From NCBI GenBank assembly GCA_031556255.1, contig JAVBTI010000086.1:1-10141 (forward strand): DNA of 10,141 nt, written 5' to 3'. Below the pieces are notes generated by a model. It saw only the letters and a program-made list of their open reading frames with translations, did not search any database and was not told where the DNA came from. The translations under genes and the position numbers were made by a program. Every line of letters begins with the position of its first letter. Within the stretch, counting starts at the first letter, position 1. Positions 1 through 7,515 of this stretch are shown here, piece after piece. The DNA is from JAIRQX01 sp031556255 (lineage in GTDB: Bacteria > Chrysiogenota > Deferribacteres > Deferribacterales > JAISNW01).

Positions 1-119
1 TGTGGTGCGTGCTGAATGTTTTTGTGGATGCTTATAATCGCTTTGGAGAAGCTAAACATAAGTATAAACTATCACACCGAAAGGGCGAAGTTCCTTTCTC
101 TGTTTATGATTTTTTCTGA
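1..119 (+). CDS. C-terminal end of a probable transposase/integrase (partial)
   Basis: The reading frame starting at base 3 is open from the window edge to a TGA at 117-119, giving about 38 residues; the true start lies upstream. The tail contains NVFVDAYNRFGEAKHKYK and ends in PFSVYDFF. This basic, aromatic-rich ending with a PFS.xDF-like terminus is reminiscent of C-termini of DDE-type integrase/transposase proteins, but no catalytic residue falls inside the window, so the family cannot be named. About 115 nt separate it from the chemotaxis receptor, and the element's right terminus should lie in that gap; no convincing terminal inverted repeat can be recognised without the other end. It could instead be the tail of an unrelated basic protein. 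Confidence 0.4.
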   Translation, partial: WCVLNVFVDAYNRFGEAKHKYKLSHRKGEVPFSVYDFF

Positions 120-172
120 TCTGTGCGATTGGCCACTCCCCGCCGCGACAAGCTGTTGTTTTATTCGGCAAT

Positions 173-193
173 TTGACATATATTAGTTGTCAA
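173..193. promoter_or_regulatory. Inverted repeat upstream of the chemotaxis receptor, possible operator
   Basis: TTGACA (173-178) and TGTCAA (188-193) form a perfect 6-bp inverted repeat around a 9-nt AT-rich spacer, about 40 nt before the receptor start. The left arm also equals a consensus sigma70 -35 box. The best -10-like match, GATAAT at 200-205, lies 21 nt away, which is too far for a standard promoter. The symmetry could be a dimeric regulator site or chance in an AT-rich leader. Confidence 0.25.
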
Positions 194-234
194 GTTTTTG
201 ATAATTATATTGTATTCCATTGACGGGGTGTGAC

Positions 235-2307
235 ATGAAGTTGAGTTTGCAAAAAAAACTTTTGCTGGTGACGGTTGTGCCGCTCATAGTACTTTTTACA
301 GGTATTCTGATCCTCACGCAGGTATTCGTGACACAGAGTATCAAAGATGACGCAATCAGCATATCAAAAGAAATTGCGCATACAAATGAAGTTATTCTTG
401 AAAACACCATGTCGGACCTTCTGTCTATATCCTACAACCTTGCCAACGACGTTTCCATATTGCTGGATGAAGGGATGACCCGTGAAATGGCCAGTGCCCT
501 GCTGGAGAACTACATCAAACGCAACGACATTTTCGGCGGCGGCCTTATTCTCGAACCTGACACAATAGGAAAAGACAGCAACTACGCTGATAAAGACGGT
601 TATGACGAAACCGGGCAGTTTTACCAGTATTATTATCAGATAGATCCCGTCAATAAAATATATGAATTCTCTCTGTTCGATACATACAAAGACGAATTCT
701 GGTACGAACCCATAAAGAGCACGCAAAAAGGCTTTATCACCGACCCCTACCTGTATGACATGGTAGAGGACGAATATCTGGATTCCGCCACGGAACAAGA
801 CCTTGCCAGCGGGAAAATCCATATGCTTGTGACCATCGCATCCCCAATCCTCCGCGAGGGGAAGGTGGTGGGGTTTGCAGTCACGGAGCTGGATGCCAAA
901 TCTTTCACCAATATCCTGGACAGCGTGAAGCCCTTCGGTACCGGATATGCCATGCTTCTGAGCCACGAAGGGATTATTGTTACGTCGCCGTATAAAGACC
1001 TTTTGCAGCATTCGTTTGCGGAAGAGACACTCATGAGCGGGCACGACCCCAAAGAGGTAATCCGTACAATATCGAGCCGGAAAGAGTCTGATTATTACTG
1101 GAAGGATACAAGGAGCGGCAAAAATATGTTCAGTGTGGCGGTCCCTGTCATACCCGGCGATACCGGACGCATATGGGGGCTGATAGTGTCTTTTGTACCG
1201 GAGGACTCATATAAGGCCGTGGGACTTGGAAAGATACAGATGGTGGCATGGACGCTGATGGGCATAGCCCTTTTTGTAATGCTGTTTTCCGTAGTCTTTG
1301 TACGCAAATCGATAATCAGATACCTGCAGAACTTCATGACGGCATTTAAAGACATTACCGAGGGGGAAGGGGACCTCACCAAGACGATCGACATCAAAAC
1401 AGGGGACGAGTTTGAAACCCTTGCCAACTACCTGAATAATTTCCTGTCCAATCTGAGAAAGATTATAATAGAAATAAAAGAGAAGTCCGGCGAATCTTCC
1501 CGGGCGTCGAAAGAGCTTCTGGAGTCGGCAACCAATCTGCGCGATACCTTCAGTAAACAGAATGCGGAGATCGAATCGGTAGCTTCCGCAGTGGAAGAAA
1601 TGAGCGGCAACGCCAAAGAGATATCCGGCACCACCGGCACCAACTCCGATGTGGTGAATGATGCGGGAAAGCGCGTGGAAGACGGCCAGCAGGGGTTAAA
1701 AGACGCCCTGTTCTCAATGGATACCATACGCAATAAAACAACTTCCCTGGCGCAAACTGTGAAAATGCTCGGTGACGCGTCCGGCCAGATAGGCGAAATA
1801 TTAAACGTCATAAACGAAATAGCTGACCAGACCAACCTTCTGGCACTTAACGCCGCTATCGAGGCCGCCAGGGCCGGAGACGCCGGCAGGGGCTTTGCCG
1901 TGGTAGCGGACGAAGTGCGCAAACTCGCCGAACGTACACAGAAAGCTACAAATGAAATCAAAGAAATCATCTCCACTCTCCAGAACGGCGCCGGAAAAGC
2001 ATCTAAAGAGATGGGTGAAGCGGATCAGAGCGTCTCGGACGGCGTGACGAAAACACATGTCGTGGACAAGGCGTTTGTGGAGATTGTGGATTCCATCTCA
2101 CGCATACAGGCGAATACCTCCGCAATACTGATCGCCGTTGAAGAACAGGCCACGGCGCTGCAAGGCGTGAGCCATAACGCGCGGGTTATCTCCACCGGAA
2201 TAGATGAAAGCGCCACAACCGTGTCCAACTTCAACTCCGTCGTAACAAAGCTCGCGGACATAGCGGAAAACACCCAACAGCTTTTGAACAGATTTAAAGT
2301 GCAGTAA
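235..2307 (+). CDS. Methyl-accepting chemotaxis protein with periplasmic Cache-type sensor
   Basis: This 690-residue inner-membrane chemoreceptor should bind or sense a periplasmic ligand and control the CheA kinase through CheW. A first membrane helix covers about residues 9-32. A large periplasmic region of about 35-330 has the look of a double Cache sensor (YKDEFWYEPIKS, GFITDPYLYD, LLSHEGIIVTSP). A second membrane helix lies at about 334-356, followed by a HAMP segment (ITEGEGDLT near 380). The cytoplasmic signalling coiled coil contains the hallmark hairpin tip from about residue 529 (IADQTNLLALNAAIEAARAG, then GRGFAVVADEVRKLAERT). There is no C-terminal NWETF-type CheR/CheB tether; it ends LLNRFKVQ. 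The ATG at 235 is preferred over the in-frame TTG at 220 because GGGGTG sits just upstream of the ATG and the protein then begins with a basic stretch before the helix. It appears monocistronic, followed by a terminator. The ligand cannot be told from sequence. Confidence 0.95.
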   Translation: MKLSLQKKLLLVTVVPLIVLFTGILILTQVFVTQSIKDDAISISKEIAHTNEVILENTMSDLLSISYNLANDVSILLDEGMTREMASALLENYIKRNDIFGGGLILEPDTIGKDSNYADKDGYDETGQFYQYYYQIDPVNKIYEFSLFDTYKDEFWYEPIKSTQKGFITDPYLYDMVEDEYLDSATEQDLASGKIHMLVTIASPILREGKVVGFAVTELDAKSFTNILDSVKPFGTGYAMLLSHEGIIVTSPYKDLLQHSFAEETLMSGHDPKEVIRTISSRKESDYYWKDTRSGKNMFSVAVPVIPGDTGRIWGLIVSFVPEDSYKAVGLGKIQMVAWTLMGIALFVMLFSVVFVRKSIIRYLQNFMTAFKDITEGEGDLTKTIDIKTGDEFETLANYLNNFLSNLRKIIIEIKEKSGESSRASKELLESATNLRDTFSKQNAEIESVASAVEEMSGNAKEISGTTGTNSDVVNDAGKRVEDGQQGLKDALFSMDTIRNKTTSLAQTVKMLGDASGQIGEILNVINEIADQTNLLALNAAIEAARAGDAGRGFAVVADEVRKLAERTQKATNEIKEIISTLQNGAGKASKEMGEADQSVSDGVTKTHVVDKAFVEIVDSISRIQANTSAILIAVEEQATALQGVSHNARVISTGIDESATTVSNFNSVVTKLADIAENTQQLLNRFKVQ

Positions 2308-2320
2308 ACCCAAACATACA

Positions 2321-2351
2321 AGGCCCCGGTCGCCAAAGCCGGAGCCTTTTT
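2321..2351 (+). terminator. Rho-independent terminator of the chemotaxis receptor gene
   Basis: The sequence AGGC.CCGG (2321-2329) pairs with CCGG.GCCT (2339-2347), with one C/A mismatch and a 7-9 nt loop, and runs directly into TTTTT (2347-2351). It lies 14 nt after the receptor stop. Its T-run touches the stop codon of the convergent minus-strand gene. No equivalent T-run serves the minus strand. Confidence 0.8.
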
Positions 2352-2905
2352 CATTCATACATCTCTGCGAGCCACTCCGGTCCGCCGTGTGCCGCCGCCC
2401 TGCCGGCCGCAATACGCAGATAAAAAAGCGCATTTGCGTCCCCGGCGTCTTTAGTCAGCCAATAAATGGCGTATGGTATTTCCCAGCTGCCAGTGAACCT
2501 GTCCAGGCCGGTCAAAAGGTATTCCACCATATATTTCCGGCTTTCAGGCGTTTTCGCCATCTTCCAGAAATGGGCGGTGTACAGATAAGGCTGAATGTTA
2601 TCCCTGTCCAGTTCCGTCGCTCCTCTTAACGCCGCAGTAAGTGCCGCGAAATTTATGGAAGGAATGTTTTCGTTCGCCGGATTGTAAAGGTTGTAAAGAA
2701 CTATCATTCTGGAAGTGAAATCATCCATTCCGAAAGAGAAAAGGCGGTAAGCGCCGGGGGTAAAAATCTGCTGAAAGCCTTTTCCGCGGCCCACCGTCCG
2801 GCCGCCGGCGCTTTCCACGTTAAAATGCGCCAGCAACATGTGAAGCGCCAGCAGCACGGCCGCCGCCATAATCACTAAATACCTGAAACATCTGTGAGCC
2901 GACAT
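2351..2905 (-). CDS. Small membrane-anchored protein with TPR-like helical region, function unknown
   Basis: The product is 184 residues. One hydrophobic segment at about 9-27 (LVIMAAAVLLALHMLLAH), preceded by basic residues, should act as an uncleaved signal-anchor. The rest is predicted to be helical and outside the membrane. The pattern LFSFGMDDFTSRMIVLYNLYN, then ATELDRDNIQPYLYTAHF, then GLDRFTGSWEIPYAIYWL recalls membrane-anchored tetratricopeptide-like proteins of Deltaproteobacteria, in which a first helix pair is followed by a 'LDP.f..aY' motif. That resemblance is from memory and weak at residue level. The ATG is preceded by GAGGAAG at good spacing. It is divergent from the pilM/N-like operon with a 146-nt shared intergenic region, so it may be co-regulated with the pilus-like platform or assist it. 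It converges on the receptor terminator. Confidence 0.75.
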   Translation of the reverse strand: MSAHRCFRYLVIMAAAVLLALHMLLAHFNVESAGGRTVGRGKGFQQIFTPGAYRLFSFGMDDFTSRMIVLYNLYNPANENIPSINFAALTAALRGATELDRDNIQPYLYTAHFWKMAKTPESRKYMVEYLLTGLDRFTGSWEIPYAIYWLTKDAGDANALFYLRIAAGRAAAHGGPEWLAEMYE

Positions 2906-3051
2906 AACTTCCTCTTTTGCAGTATATTACATGCGCGCCGGACAAACCGCAATAAATTTGAGACTGTGTACGGATCATTTTGTTAGTGCTTTTTTTATGT
3001 TTTGCGAATAATATTTACATGTGCGTTGAAAACTGAAAGGAAAACGGGTTG

Positions 3052-4446
3052 ATGAAAATATTCTCTGCCTGCCTGGCCGGAGGCGCGGACAGCGGCGAAG
3101 CGAAAGCCGTGATTGTCGACAAAGCTAAAGATATGCTTACCCTGCGGAGCGCCCGGACGCTGCCCGTTGATGATTTTATCGCGCAGGCGGGAAGCGGGCA
3201 TGCAAGGATTACGCTGGAGTATGCCGATTTGCTTGCCGATGAAGCTGAACTGCCACCTGTTTCTGATGAAAAAACCGCCTCACTGCTGATAAAAAATAAA
3301 CTCCATAATATGCTGAAGCCGGACACTGATTACACATTCATCCGCCGTGACATCTCAGACATCTCCCCATCGTCTCTCACAGGCGGTATAAACAGTCATT
3401 ACTCCATATACGCCGTACCATCGGAGTTTTTAGACGAATATATCAATGACCGCATGCGCTCAAAGCTTTCCATGGTCACTTTCGACCGGTTCCCGCTGGC
3501 AGCCCTGTCAAAAAAGGTTGATCCTGTCGGGCTTGTATGCCACGTCTACGCTGACAGGAGGCGGATAATTCTCTCGTTCAGTGCCGGAGCCAACCTGATT
3601 TACGCGCGCACGGCGGATATCCATGTGAAATACAGTGCGGGAGACGAATTAAATGACTTTTTCTATGAAGTAATAAATCTCACATGGCTTTATGTGAGGC
3701 AGACCAGGCAGCTTCCCGTCAGCGCGGTGGTGTTCAGCGGGACGCTGAAAGGCCGGACTGCACTTGAAGAAAGGGTTAAAGCTTTTTGCGGACAGGATAT
3801 ACGCTATCTGAACGCTTCCGATTACGTCAAAAACTGCGACGACGGCATTTTTCAGGAATATCTGCCGGCCATCGGCTGCGCGCTGACGGAAGACAGCGCA
3901 AACTTCCTCCCTGCCGCCTACAGGGAGCAAAACGCCTATAAAACGGTGCTTAAAAAGATCAATATCGCCCTATGCATTCTCCTGGTTGCCATGCTGGTGT
4001 CCGGGACGGTAAAATTCCATACATATACTGAAAAGCTTGAGCAGTTAACCGCAACCGCCGAAGCGCTGGACGGCCGTCTTGAAGCGCTGGACAGTGCCAT
4101 TGCCGACACAGACACGCTTTATTATACCGACAATTACATAAAACTTCTCGCCGGGCGGGATAAAAGCCCCATGAATCTCATTATCCCCGTGCAGGAGGCG
4201 CTGGGCAGGGAGCATTATTCGCTGGTGCGCTTCCATTACGATACAGAGAACAGCGTCAGCCTGGGCAAGCTGGAAACATTTAAAACCTACACGGCAGGCT
4301 GGCTCTTCGCCGCCGAATACAACGATTACCTGGCAGAGTTCGGCATCCGGGGCGGTATGTCCACAGATCTGAATTCTATATTGAACATCCCCGAGCGCAA
4401 ACTTGAGATAAAGGCTGAAATAGGCAAAAGCGGAGTTCCTGAATGA
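3052..4446 (+). CDS. PilM-PilN-like (GspL-like) fusion: inner-membrane assembly-platform protein
   Basis: The product is 464 residues. Residues 1-285 fit the cytoplasmic actin-like half of PilM/GspL proteins: a strand pair near 172-186 (ILSFSAGANLIYAR), a helix and strand DELNDFFYEVINLTWLYVRQ then VSAVVFSG (198-230), and YLPAIGCALT at 270-279. NFLPAAYREQ (284-293) matches the 'NLLP' box that opens PilN proteins. It is followed by a membrane helix (about 303-322), a coiled-coil stretch (325-355) and a periplasmic domain to 464. In type IV pilus and type II secretion systems this combination recruits the assembly ATPase side to the periplasmic alignment complex. The first strand lacks the DxGxxxxK-type phosphate loop of true PilM, so nucleotide binding is doubtful, as in GspL. 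The ATG at 3052 is chosen over TTG at 3049; GAAAGGA lies upstream. Its stop overlaps the next gene's start. Confidence 0.7.
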   Translation: MKIFSACLAGGADSGEAKAVIVDKAKDMLTLRSARTLPVDDFIAQAGSGHARITLEYADLLADEAELPPVSDEKTASLLIKNKLHNMLKPDTDYTFIRRDISDISPSSLTGGINSHYSIYAVPSEFLDEYINDRMRSKLSMVTFDRFPLAALSKKVDPVGLVCHVYADRRRIILSFSAGANLIYARTADIHVKYSAGDELNDFFYEVINLTWLYVRQTRQLPVSAVVFSGTLKGRTALEERVKAFCGQDIRYLNASDYVKNCDDGIFQEYLPAIGCALTEDSANFLPAAYREQNAYKTVLKKINIALCILLVAMLVSGTVKFHTYTEKLEQLTATAEALDGRLEALDSAIADTDTLYYTDNYIKLLAGRDKSPMNLIIPVQEALGREHYSLVRFHYDTENSVSLGKLETFKTYTAGWLFAAEYNDYLAEFGIRGGMSTDLNSILNIPERKLEIKAEIGKSGVPE

Positions 4447-4970
4447 AAAAAGAAGGGATTACACCGCAATACATCCTGTGCGTGGCCCTGATGCTGGCTG
4501 TGGCGGCCGCAGCCTGCTTCGTGCATGTTATGGACATATACTCCGAAGCGGTTGATTCAAAGATATCGCAAATCAATAATGAAACGCGCCGCTATGATTA
4601 CGAAAAGCTGCGCGGTAACGCGCTGGCATTGAGGGACGCCGCCTACGTCACAGGTATAACGCCTTCCGGCAAAAACGCGGCGATAACGGAGATCCTGAAA
4701 TATGCCGATTTTCTGCATGAAAAATACGGCGCGGTGATAGCTGCCAACCCTTCGGACAGCGGCGGAGTGATAACAGTTCCCATGCTGATGAGCCACATTC
4801 CGGCGGACGCGGCGGACTTTTTAGACACGCTGAAAATCTTGCTGAAAGAGGAAAAGCCGATCGTGTATATAAGCGAGCTTACCATAGAGCTTGTTGACGC
4901 GGCGCATAGCATATACGCGGTAAAAATGAAACTGGAGCTTTCAAAGCCCTACCTGGCGGAGGCGGAATAA
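4443..4970 (+). CDS. PilO-like inner-membrane alignment protein
   Basis: This 175-residue bitopic protein has a short cytoplasmic N-terminus, a membrane helix at about residues 10-29, and a helical segment at about 32-66 (polar and charged, coiled-coil-like). A globular periplasmic domain with alternating helices and strands follows (PADAADFLDTLKILLKEEKP, VYISELTIEL, YAVKMKLELS). This order is that of PilO and GspM, which pair with PilN or GspL through ferredoxin-like periplasmic domains. The ATG overlaps the stop of the preceding gene (ATGA), which implies translational coupling and roughly equal production. The identification rests on architecture and gene order rather than on a diagnostic motif; another small anchor protein of a secretion or pilus platform remains possible. 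Confidence 0.6.
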   Translation: MKKEGITPQYILCVALMLAVAAAACFVHVMDIYSEAVDSKISQINNETRRYDYEKLRGNALALRDAAYVTGITPSGKNAAITEILKYADFLHEKYGAVIAANPSDSGGVITVPMLMSHIPADAADFLDTLKILLKEEKPIVYISELTIELVDAAHSIYAVKMKLELSKPYLAEAE

Positions 4971-5284
4971 TGCTGAAAACGGCGCGCCGCATTAACGGCA
5001 GACAAAAACGGAACCTTGCATTGCTTCTCATCATCCCTCTCCTTCTTTTTTTCATGTGGGACGCCATTTCGGGAACAGCGGTTAAAGGCGCATCCGGGCA
5101 GCAGGCATATCTGTCCGCTGAGAGAACGGCGGCGCATGTTGACGCAAACCGTGCGGTCTACGATATGCTGAAAAACGCCGCCCCGCATTATACAACCAGA
5201 GACATACTGAAAGGGGCGGACGTCGAAGTTTTCCGGGGATACTTCGGCCCCCGTCCGGCGGCGACACTCCATAACGCCCGCTGA
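4970..5284 (+). CDS. Short bitopic membrane protein, last gene of the pilus-like operon
   Basis: The product is 104 residues. A strongly basic N-terminus (RRINGRQKR) precedes a hydrophobic helix at about 15-30 (LALLLIIPLLLFFMW). About 70 periplasmic residues follow, with a helical stretch (ERTAAHVDANRAVYDMLKNA) and a short C-terminus rich in Gly, Pro and Arg. By position it occupies the PilP/GspC slot, but no lipobox and no HR/PilP beta domain can be seen, so the name PilP is not justified. The start overlaps the preceding stop by one base (TAATG), with GGAGG at 4958-4962 as ribosome site. It may be a reduced partner of the PilN/PilO pair or a truncated relic of a longer protein. Confidence 0.65.
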   Translation: MLKTARRINGRQKRNLALLLIIPLLLFFMWDAISGTAVKGASGQQAYLSAERTAAHVDANRAVYDMLKNAAPHYTTRDILKGADVEVFRGYFGPRPAATLHNAR

Positions 5285-5333
5285 ATCAACGCTTTCATAT
5301 ATTGTTGTTTTAACATCATAATAAGGGTGACAT

Positions 5334-5780
5334 ATGAATATTCGTGATTTGGCGCTTATAGAAGAAACACCGACCGTGTATCTGAGCACCATAGACAGCA
5401 AAGGGTTTCCCAGCACGCGCGCCATGCTCAACCTGCGCAATAAAGCGCAGTACCCTTCCCTGATACCGCTCTTCATGTCCCACAAAGACAGACCGGTGCT
5501 TTATTTTACCACAAACGGGTTTGCCAGAAAGATGTGCGAACTGGCTGAGAACCCGAAGGCATCCGCCTATTTCTGCGATCCGGCACGTTGGCACGGCGTT
5601 ATGCTTCAAGGTGAGCTGGAAGTGGTGGCAGACACTGTTCTTCGTCATACAATATGGCAGAACGGCTGGGAGACGTATTATAAAGGCGGCGTGGATTCAG
5701 ACGAATATGTGGTTCTGCGGTTTGAGCCGTCGTATATAAGCAGCTACTACCAATTCCAGAGATTTGAAAGCAAAATTTAG
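5334..5780 (+). CDS. Pyridoxamine 5'-phosphate oxidase-family flavoprotein
   Basis: The product is 148 residues, a usual length for small split-barrel flavin-binding proteins of the PNPOx-like clan. The first barrel strands appear as TVYLSTIDSKGFPSTRAM (14-31). VLYFTTNGFARKMCELAENP (55-74) contains the typical 'fxTn..s.K...l..NP' signature. ASAYFCDPARWHGVMLQGEL (76-95) matches the following strand pair with the 'v.l.G.a.v' element. Such proteins bind FMN, or F420 in related groups, as cytoplasmic homodimers; many act in stress or xenobiotic reduction, and true PNP oxidase activity is unlikely at this length. AAGGGTGA at 5323-5330 is a good ribosome site for the ATG. It follows the pilus-like operon by 49 nt but is probably functionally separate. 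Its last four bases overlap the convergent permease gene. Confidence 0.85.
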   Translation: MNIRDLALIEETPTVYLSTIDSKGFPSTRAMLNLRNKAQYPSLIPLFMSHKDRPVLYFTTNGFARKMCELAENPKASAYFCDPARWHGVMLQGELEVVADTVLRHTIWQNGWETYYKGGVDSDEYVVLRFEPSYISSYYQFQRFESKI

Positions 5781-6583
5781 CCGCCTTTAATCCCGCGATA
5801 TATCATCTGTATTGCGATAAAGATAAGGAATATCACAAAAGAACGATAAATTTTGGCACTATTGATCTTTGCGAAAAACCTGGCCGCGATACGGGAGCTG
5901 ATAAACACCCCCGGAACCATCGCCGCGACCACGTCCGTCTGCGTGTAGCCGTGCAGGAAGAAAAGTATCCCGCCCCCGGCCGCCGTAAACCCCATAATCA
6001 GCCCACTGGTGGTGGTCGCGGCCTTTATCGGAACGCCCGACAGGATATTCATCGCCGGCACGACAAACACACCGCCACCGACACCTACCATCCCTGAAAG
6101 CACCCCTGCCACGCCGGATACAGCGAAAGCCGAGGGCAGTTTTCTAGGCGTATAGCGTATTGTTTGTTTTTCAGCGGGATCGTAGAACTCTCCCGAAAAA
6201 AGCCCCACCCCTTCGGTGGGCACAATTTTAGCCGTCCGTTTTTTCAGCATGAATGCTGAGGTTATAATCTGGGCACAGCCGAGAGTAAGATACAACGCAC
6301 GCGCCGAAGCGTTCAGCCCAATCACTCCGCCGATAAGCGACCCCAGGATGCTGAAAACCGCAATAACAAGACCCAGGCGGAGGTTTACCATGCCGCTGCC
6401 CATATATGTGTATGATGTTGCGACACTGTTGGCCACAACTACGGCCAGGGAGGTAGCCACAGCTTCATGGATGGGATAACCCAAAAGTATGGTAAGGATA
6501 GGGATAATTATAACTCCGCCCCCGATCCCCAGGAAAGCGCCCATCAGCCCGACAATACAACCGCATAAAAAAGTGACAGCCAC
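5777..6583 (-). CDS. TauE/SafE-family permease (sulfite exporter type)
   Basis: This 268-residue polytopic membrane protein has about eight hydrophobic segments. The family is built as two homologous halves, each opened by a glycine-rich motif, and both are present: GAFLGIGGGVIIIPIL (15-30) and SGMVGVGGGVFVVPAM (163-178). A hydrophilic loop at about 114-152 separates the halves, and HEAVATSLAVVVANS and IKAATTTSGLIMG are the matching second helices. Family members move organic or inorganic sulfur anions such as sulfite, sulfoacetate or taurine breakdown products; the substrate here cannot be assigned, and no sulfur-metabolism genes are adjacent. The start is GTG at 6581-6583, chosen because AAAAGGAG lies about eight bases upstream. 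The gene converges on, and overlaps, the flavoprotein gene by 4 nt with no terminator visible between them. Confidence 0.9.
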   Translation of the reverse strand: MAVTFLCGCIVGLMGAFLGIGGGVIIIPILTILLGYPIHEAVATSLAVVVANSVATSYTYMGSGMVNLRLGLVIAVFSILGSLIGGVIGLNASARALYLTLGCAQIITSAFMLKKRTAKIVPTEGVGLFSGEFYDPAEKQTIRYTPRKLPSAFAVSGVAGVLSGMVGVGGGVFVVPAMNILSGVPIKAATTTSGLIMGFTAAGGGILFFLHGYTQTDVVAAMVPGVFISSRIAARFFAKINSAKIYRSFVIFLIFIAIQMIYRGIKGG

Positions 6584-6801
6584 GAATAACTCCTTTTAAG
6601 GCTGTCAGAATAAACTAAAAGGAGGGAATTGGCAACCGCTCCGTTTGCCGTTCCGGCTCCATAGATGAAACATATCCGCTGTCATTGACGAATTTCACCG
6701 TCAGCGAGCTGTTTGACCTAATGTTGACGCCCAAGGCCGCTTTCTGATTTTTCACCACATTCCGACAATACGTGGATTTGAGCGGGGTTTGAACAGGCCG
6801 G

Positions 6802-7506
6802 TCAATCGCATACCTCCAGCAGCAGTTCATTATCAAACACAGCCATAAGTTGATCCCTGCCCCTTTTCGCCAGCACATAGTTCATACCTATGTCACATTT
6901 GAAACCGTTAAGCTTTACATAATTGATAAAAGCTGCTTTGTGGTTTTCCGGCTGCGTTTTTATAAATGTCCTGAATATCTGCACCATCCTGGACGCGCTG
7001 GTGTGGAACCCCAGGAAACTTTTATCCAATAGCACAAAACGCGTGTTTCCACCCAATTCCAGCGCAAAATACCCACTCGACGGCAGGCAGCCTGAGGCGA
7101 CAAAGGCTATGTTATGGGCGGTGGATTTGCTGCATTCAATATACGGCAGAGTCAGACGGTCGATATTGTATTTCTCTCCAAGAGACAGCATCCTCAGGGC
7201 GGCCCGTTTTGAATTTTTGCCGGCAATAACGTCCTGACTCGACCATGACCACACCCACTGCTTATGGTTTCGGTAATAGGAACCAAGCGTTTGCACCTTA
7301 ACCCAGCCATGCTTTTTGAACATAACTGTGTCGTCATGGAAGTCAAATTCCCATGTGGCGCCGCCTATTTTTTCCAACAGGGCGTTATTTTTATCCAGGG
7401 CGTGGGCGCCGAACATAAGAAGAAGCGTAGCCCAGGTAGGGTTCCCGATTTCAGCCTTATAAACATGTTCTTTGCCGTATTTCAGCAACCTGGATACCGC
7501 TGCCAT
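6802..7506 (-). CDS. DUF6882-like cytoplasmic protein, second of a tandem pair
   Basis: The product is 234 residues with no signal peptide or membrane helix. It carries the pattern I associate with DUF6882: LEKIGGATWEFDF, a strand then VQTLGSYYRNHKQWVWSW, LGEKYNIDRLTLP, AHNIAFVASGC and GYFALELGGNTRFVLLD. An added C-terminal part has NHKAAF.NYVKLNGFKCDIG and AKRGRDQLMAVFD. The family has no established biochemical role that I know of. About half the residues match the upstream neighbour by eye, so the two are paralogues. The ATG at 7504-7506 is preferred to GTG at 7510-7512 because AGGGAG at 7512-7517 abuts the GTG but is six bases from the ATG. That ribosome site overlaps the upstream gene's TAG stop, so translation is probably coupled. 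Some similar single-domain proteins act as immunity factors, but no toxin is seen here. Confidence 0.7.
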   Translation of the reverse strand: MAAVSRLLKYGKEHVYKAEIGNPTWATLLLMFGAHALDKNNALLEKIGGATWEFDFHDDTVMFKKHGWVKVQTLGSYYRNHKQWVWSWSSQDVIAGKNSKRAALRMLSLGEKYNIDRLTLPYIECSKSTAHNIAFVASGCLPSSGYFALELGGNTRFVLLDKSFLGFHTSASRMVQIFRTFIKTQPENHKAAFINYVKLNGFKCDIGMNYVLAKRGRDQLMAVFDNELLLEVCD

Positions 7507-7515
7507 CCACACTCC

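Noticed and set aside
220..234. TTG at 220 as the chemoreceptor start
   Set aside because: It would place the only upstream purine-rich site (GGGGTG) inside the gene and add five residues ahead of the normal MKLSLQKK signal-anchor start.
364..1044. Long minus-strand open frame (226 codons) opposite the chemoreceptor
   Set aside because: It lies entirely antisense to a gene with clear family motifs, has no ribosome site, and its translation shows no domain. It is a by-product of the codon use of the plus-strand gene.
1428..1976. Minus-strand open frame of 182 codons antisense to the receptor signalling domain
   Set aside because: Ser/Ala-rich translation typical of the antisense of a coiled coil; no start signal or family resemblance.
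2957..3025. Promoter for the pilus-like operon (TTGAGA with TGTTAG 17 nt later, or the AT-rich stretch ending in AATAATATT)
   Set aside because: Neither pairing matches a sigma70 promoter well enough to annotate.
4949..5485. Minus-strand open frame of 178 codons across the end of the pilus-like operon
   Set aside because: It overlaps two well supported plus-strand genes and the gap between them, has no recognisable domain and no good ribosome site.
7507..7512. GTG at 7510-7512 as the start of the second DUF6882-like gene
   Set aside because: The AGGGAG ribosome site directly abuts it, leaving no spacing. The ATG six bases further on is correctly placed.
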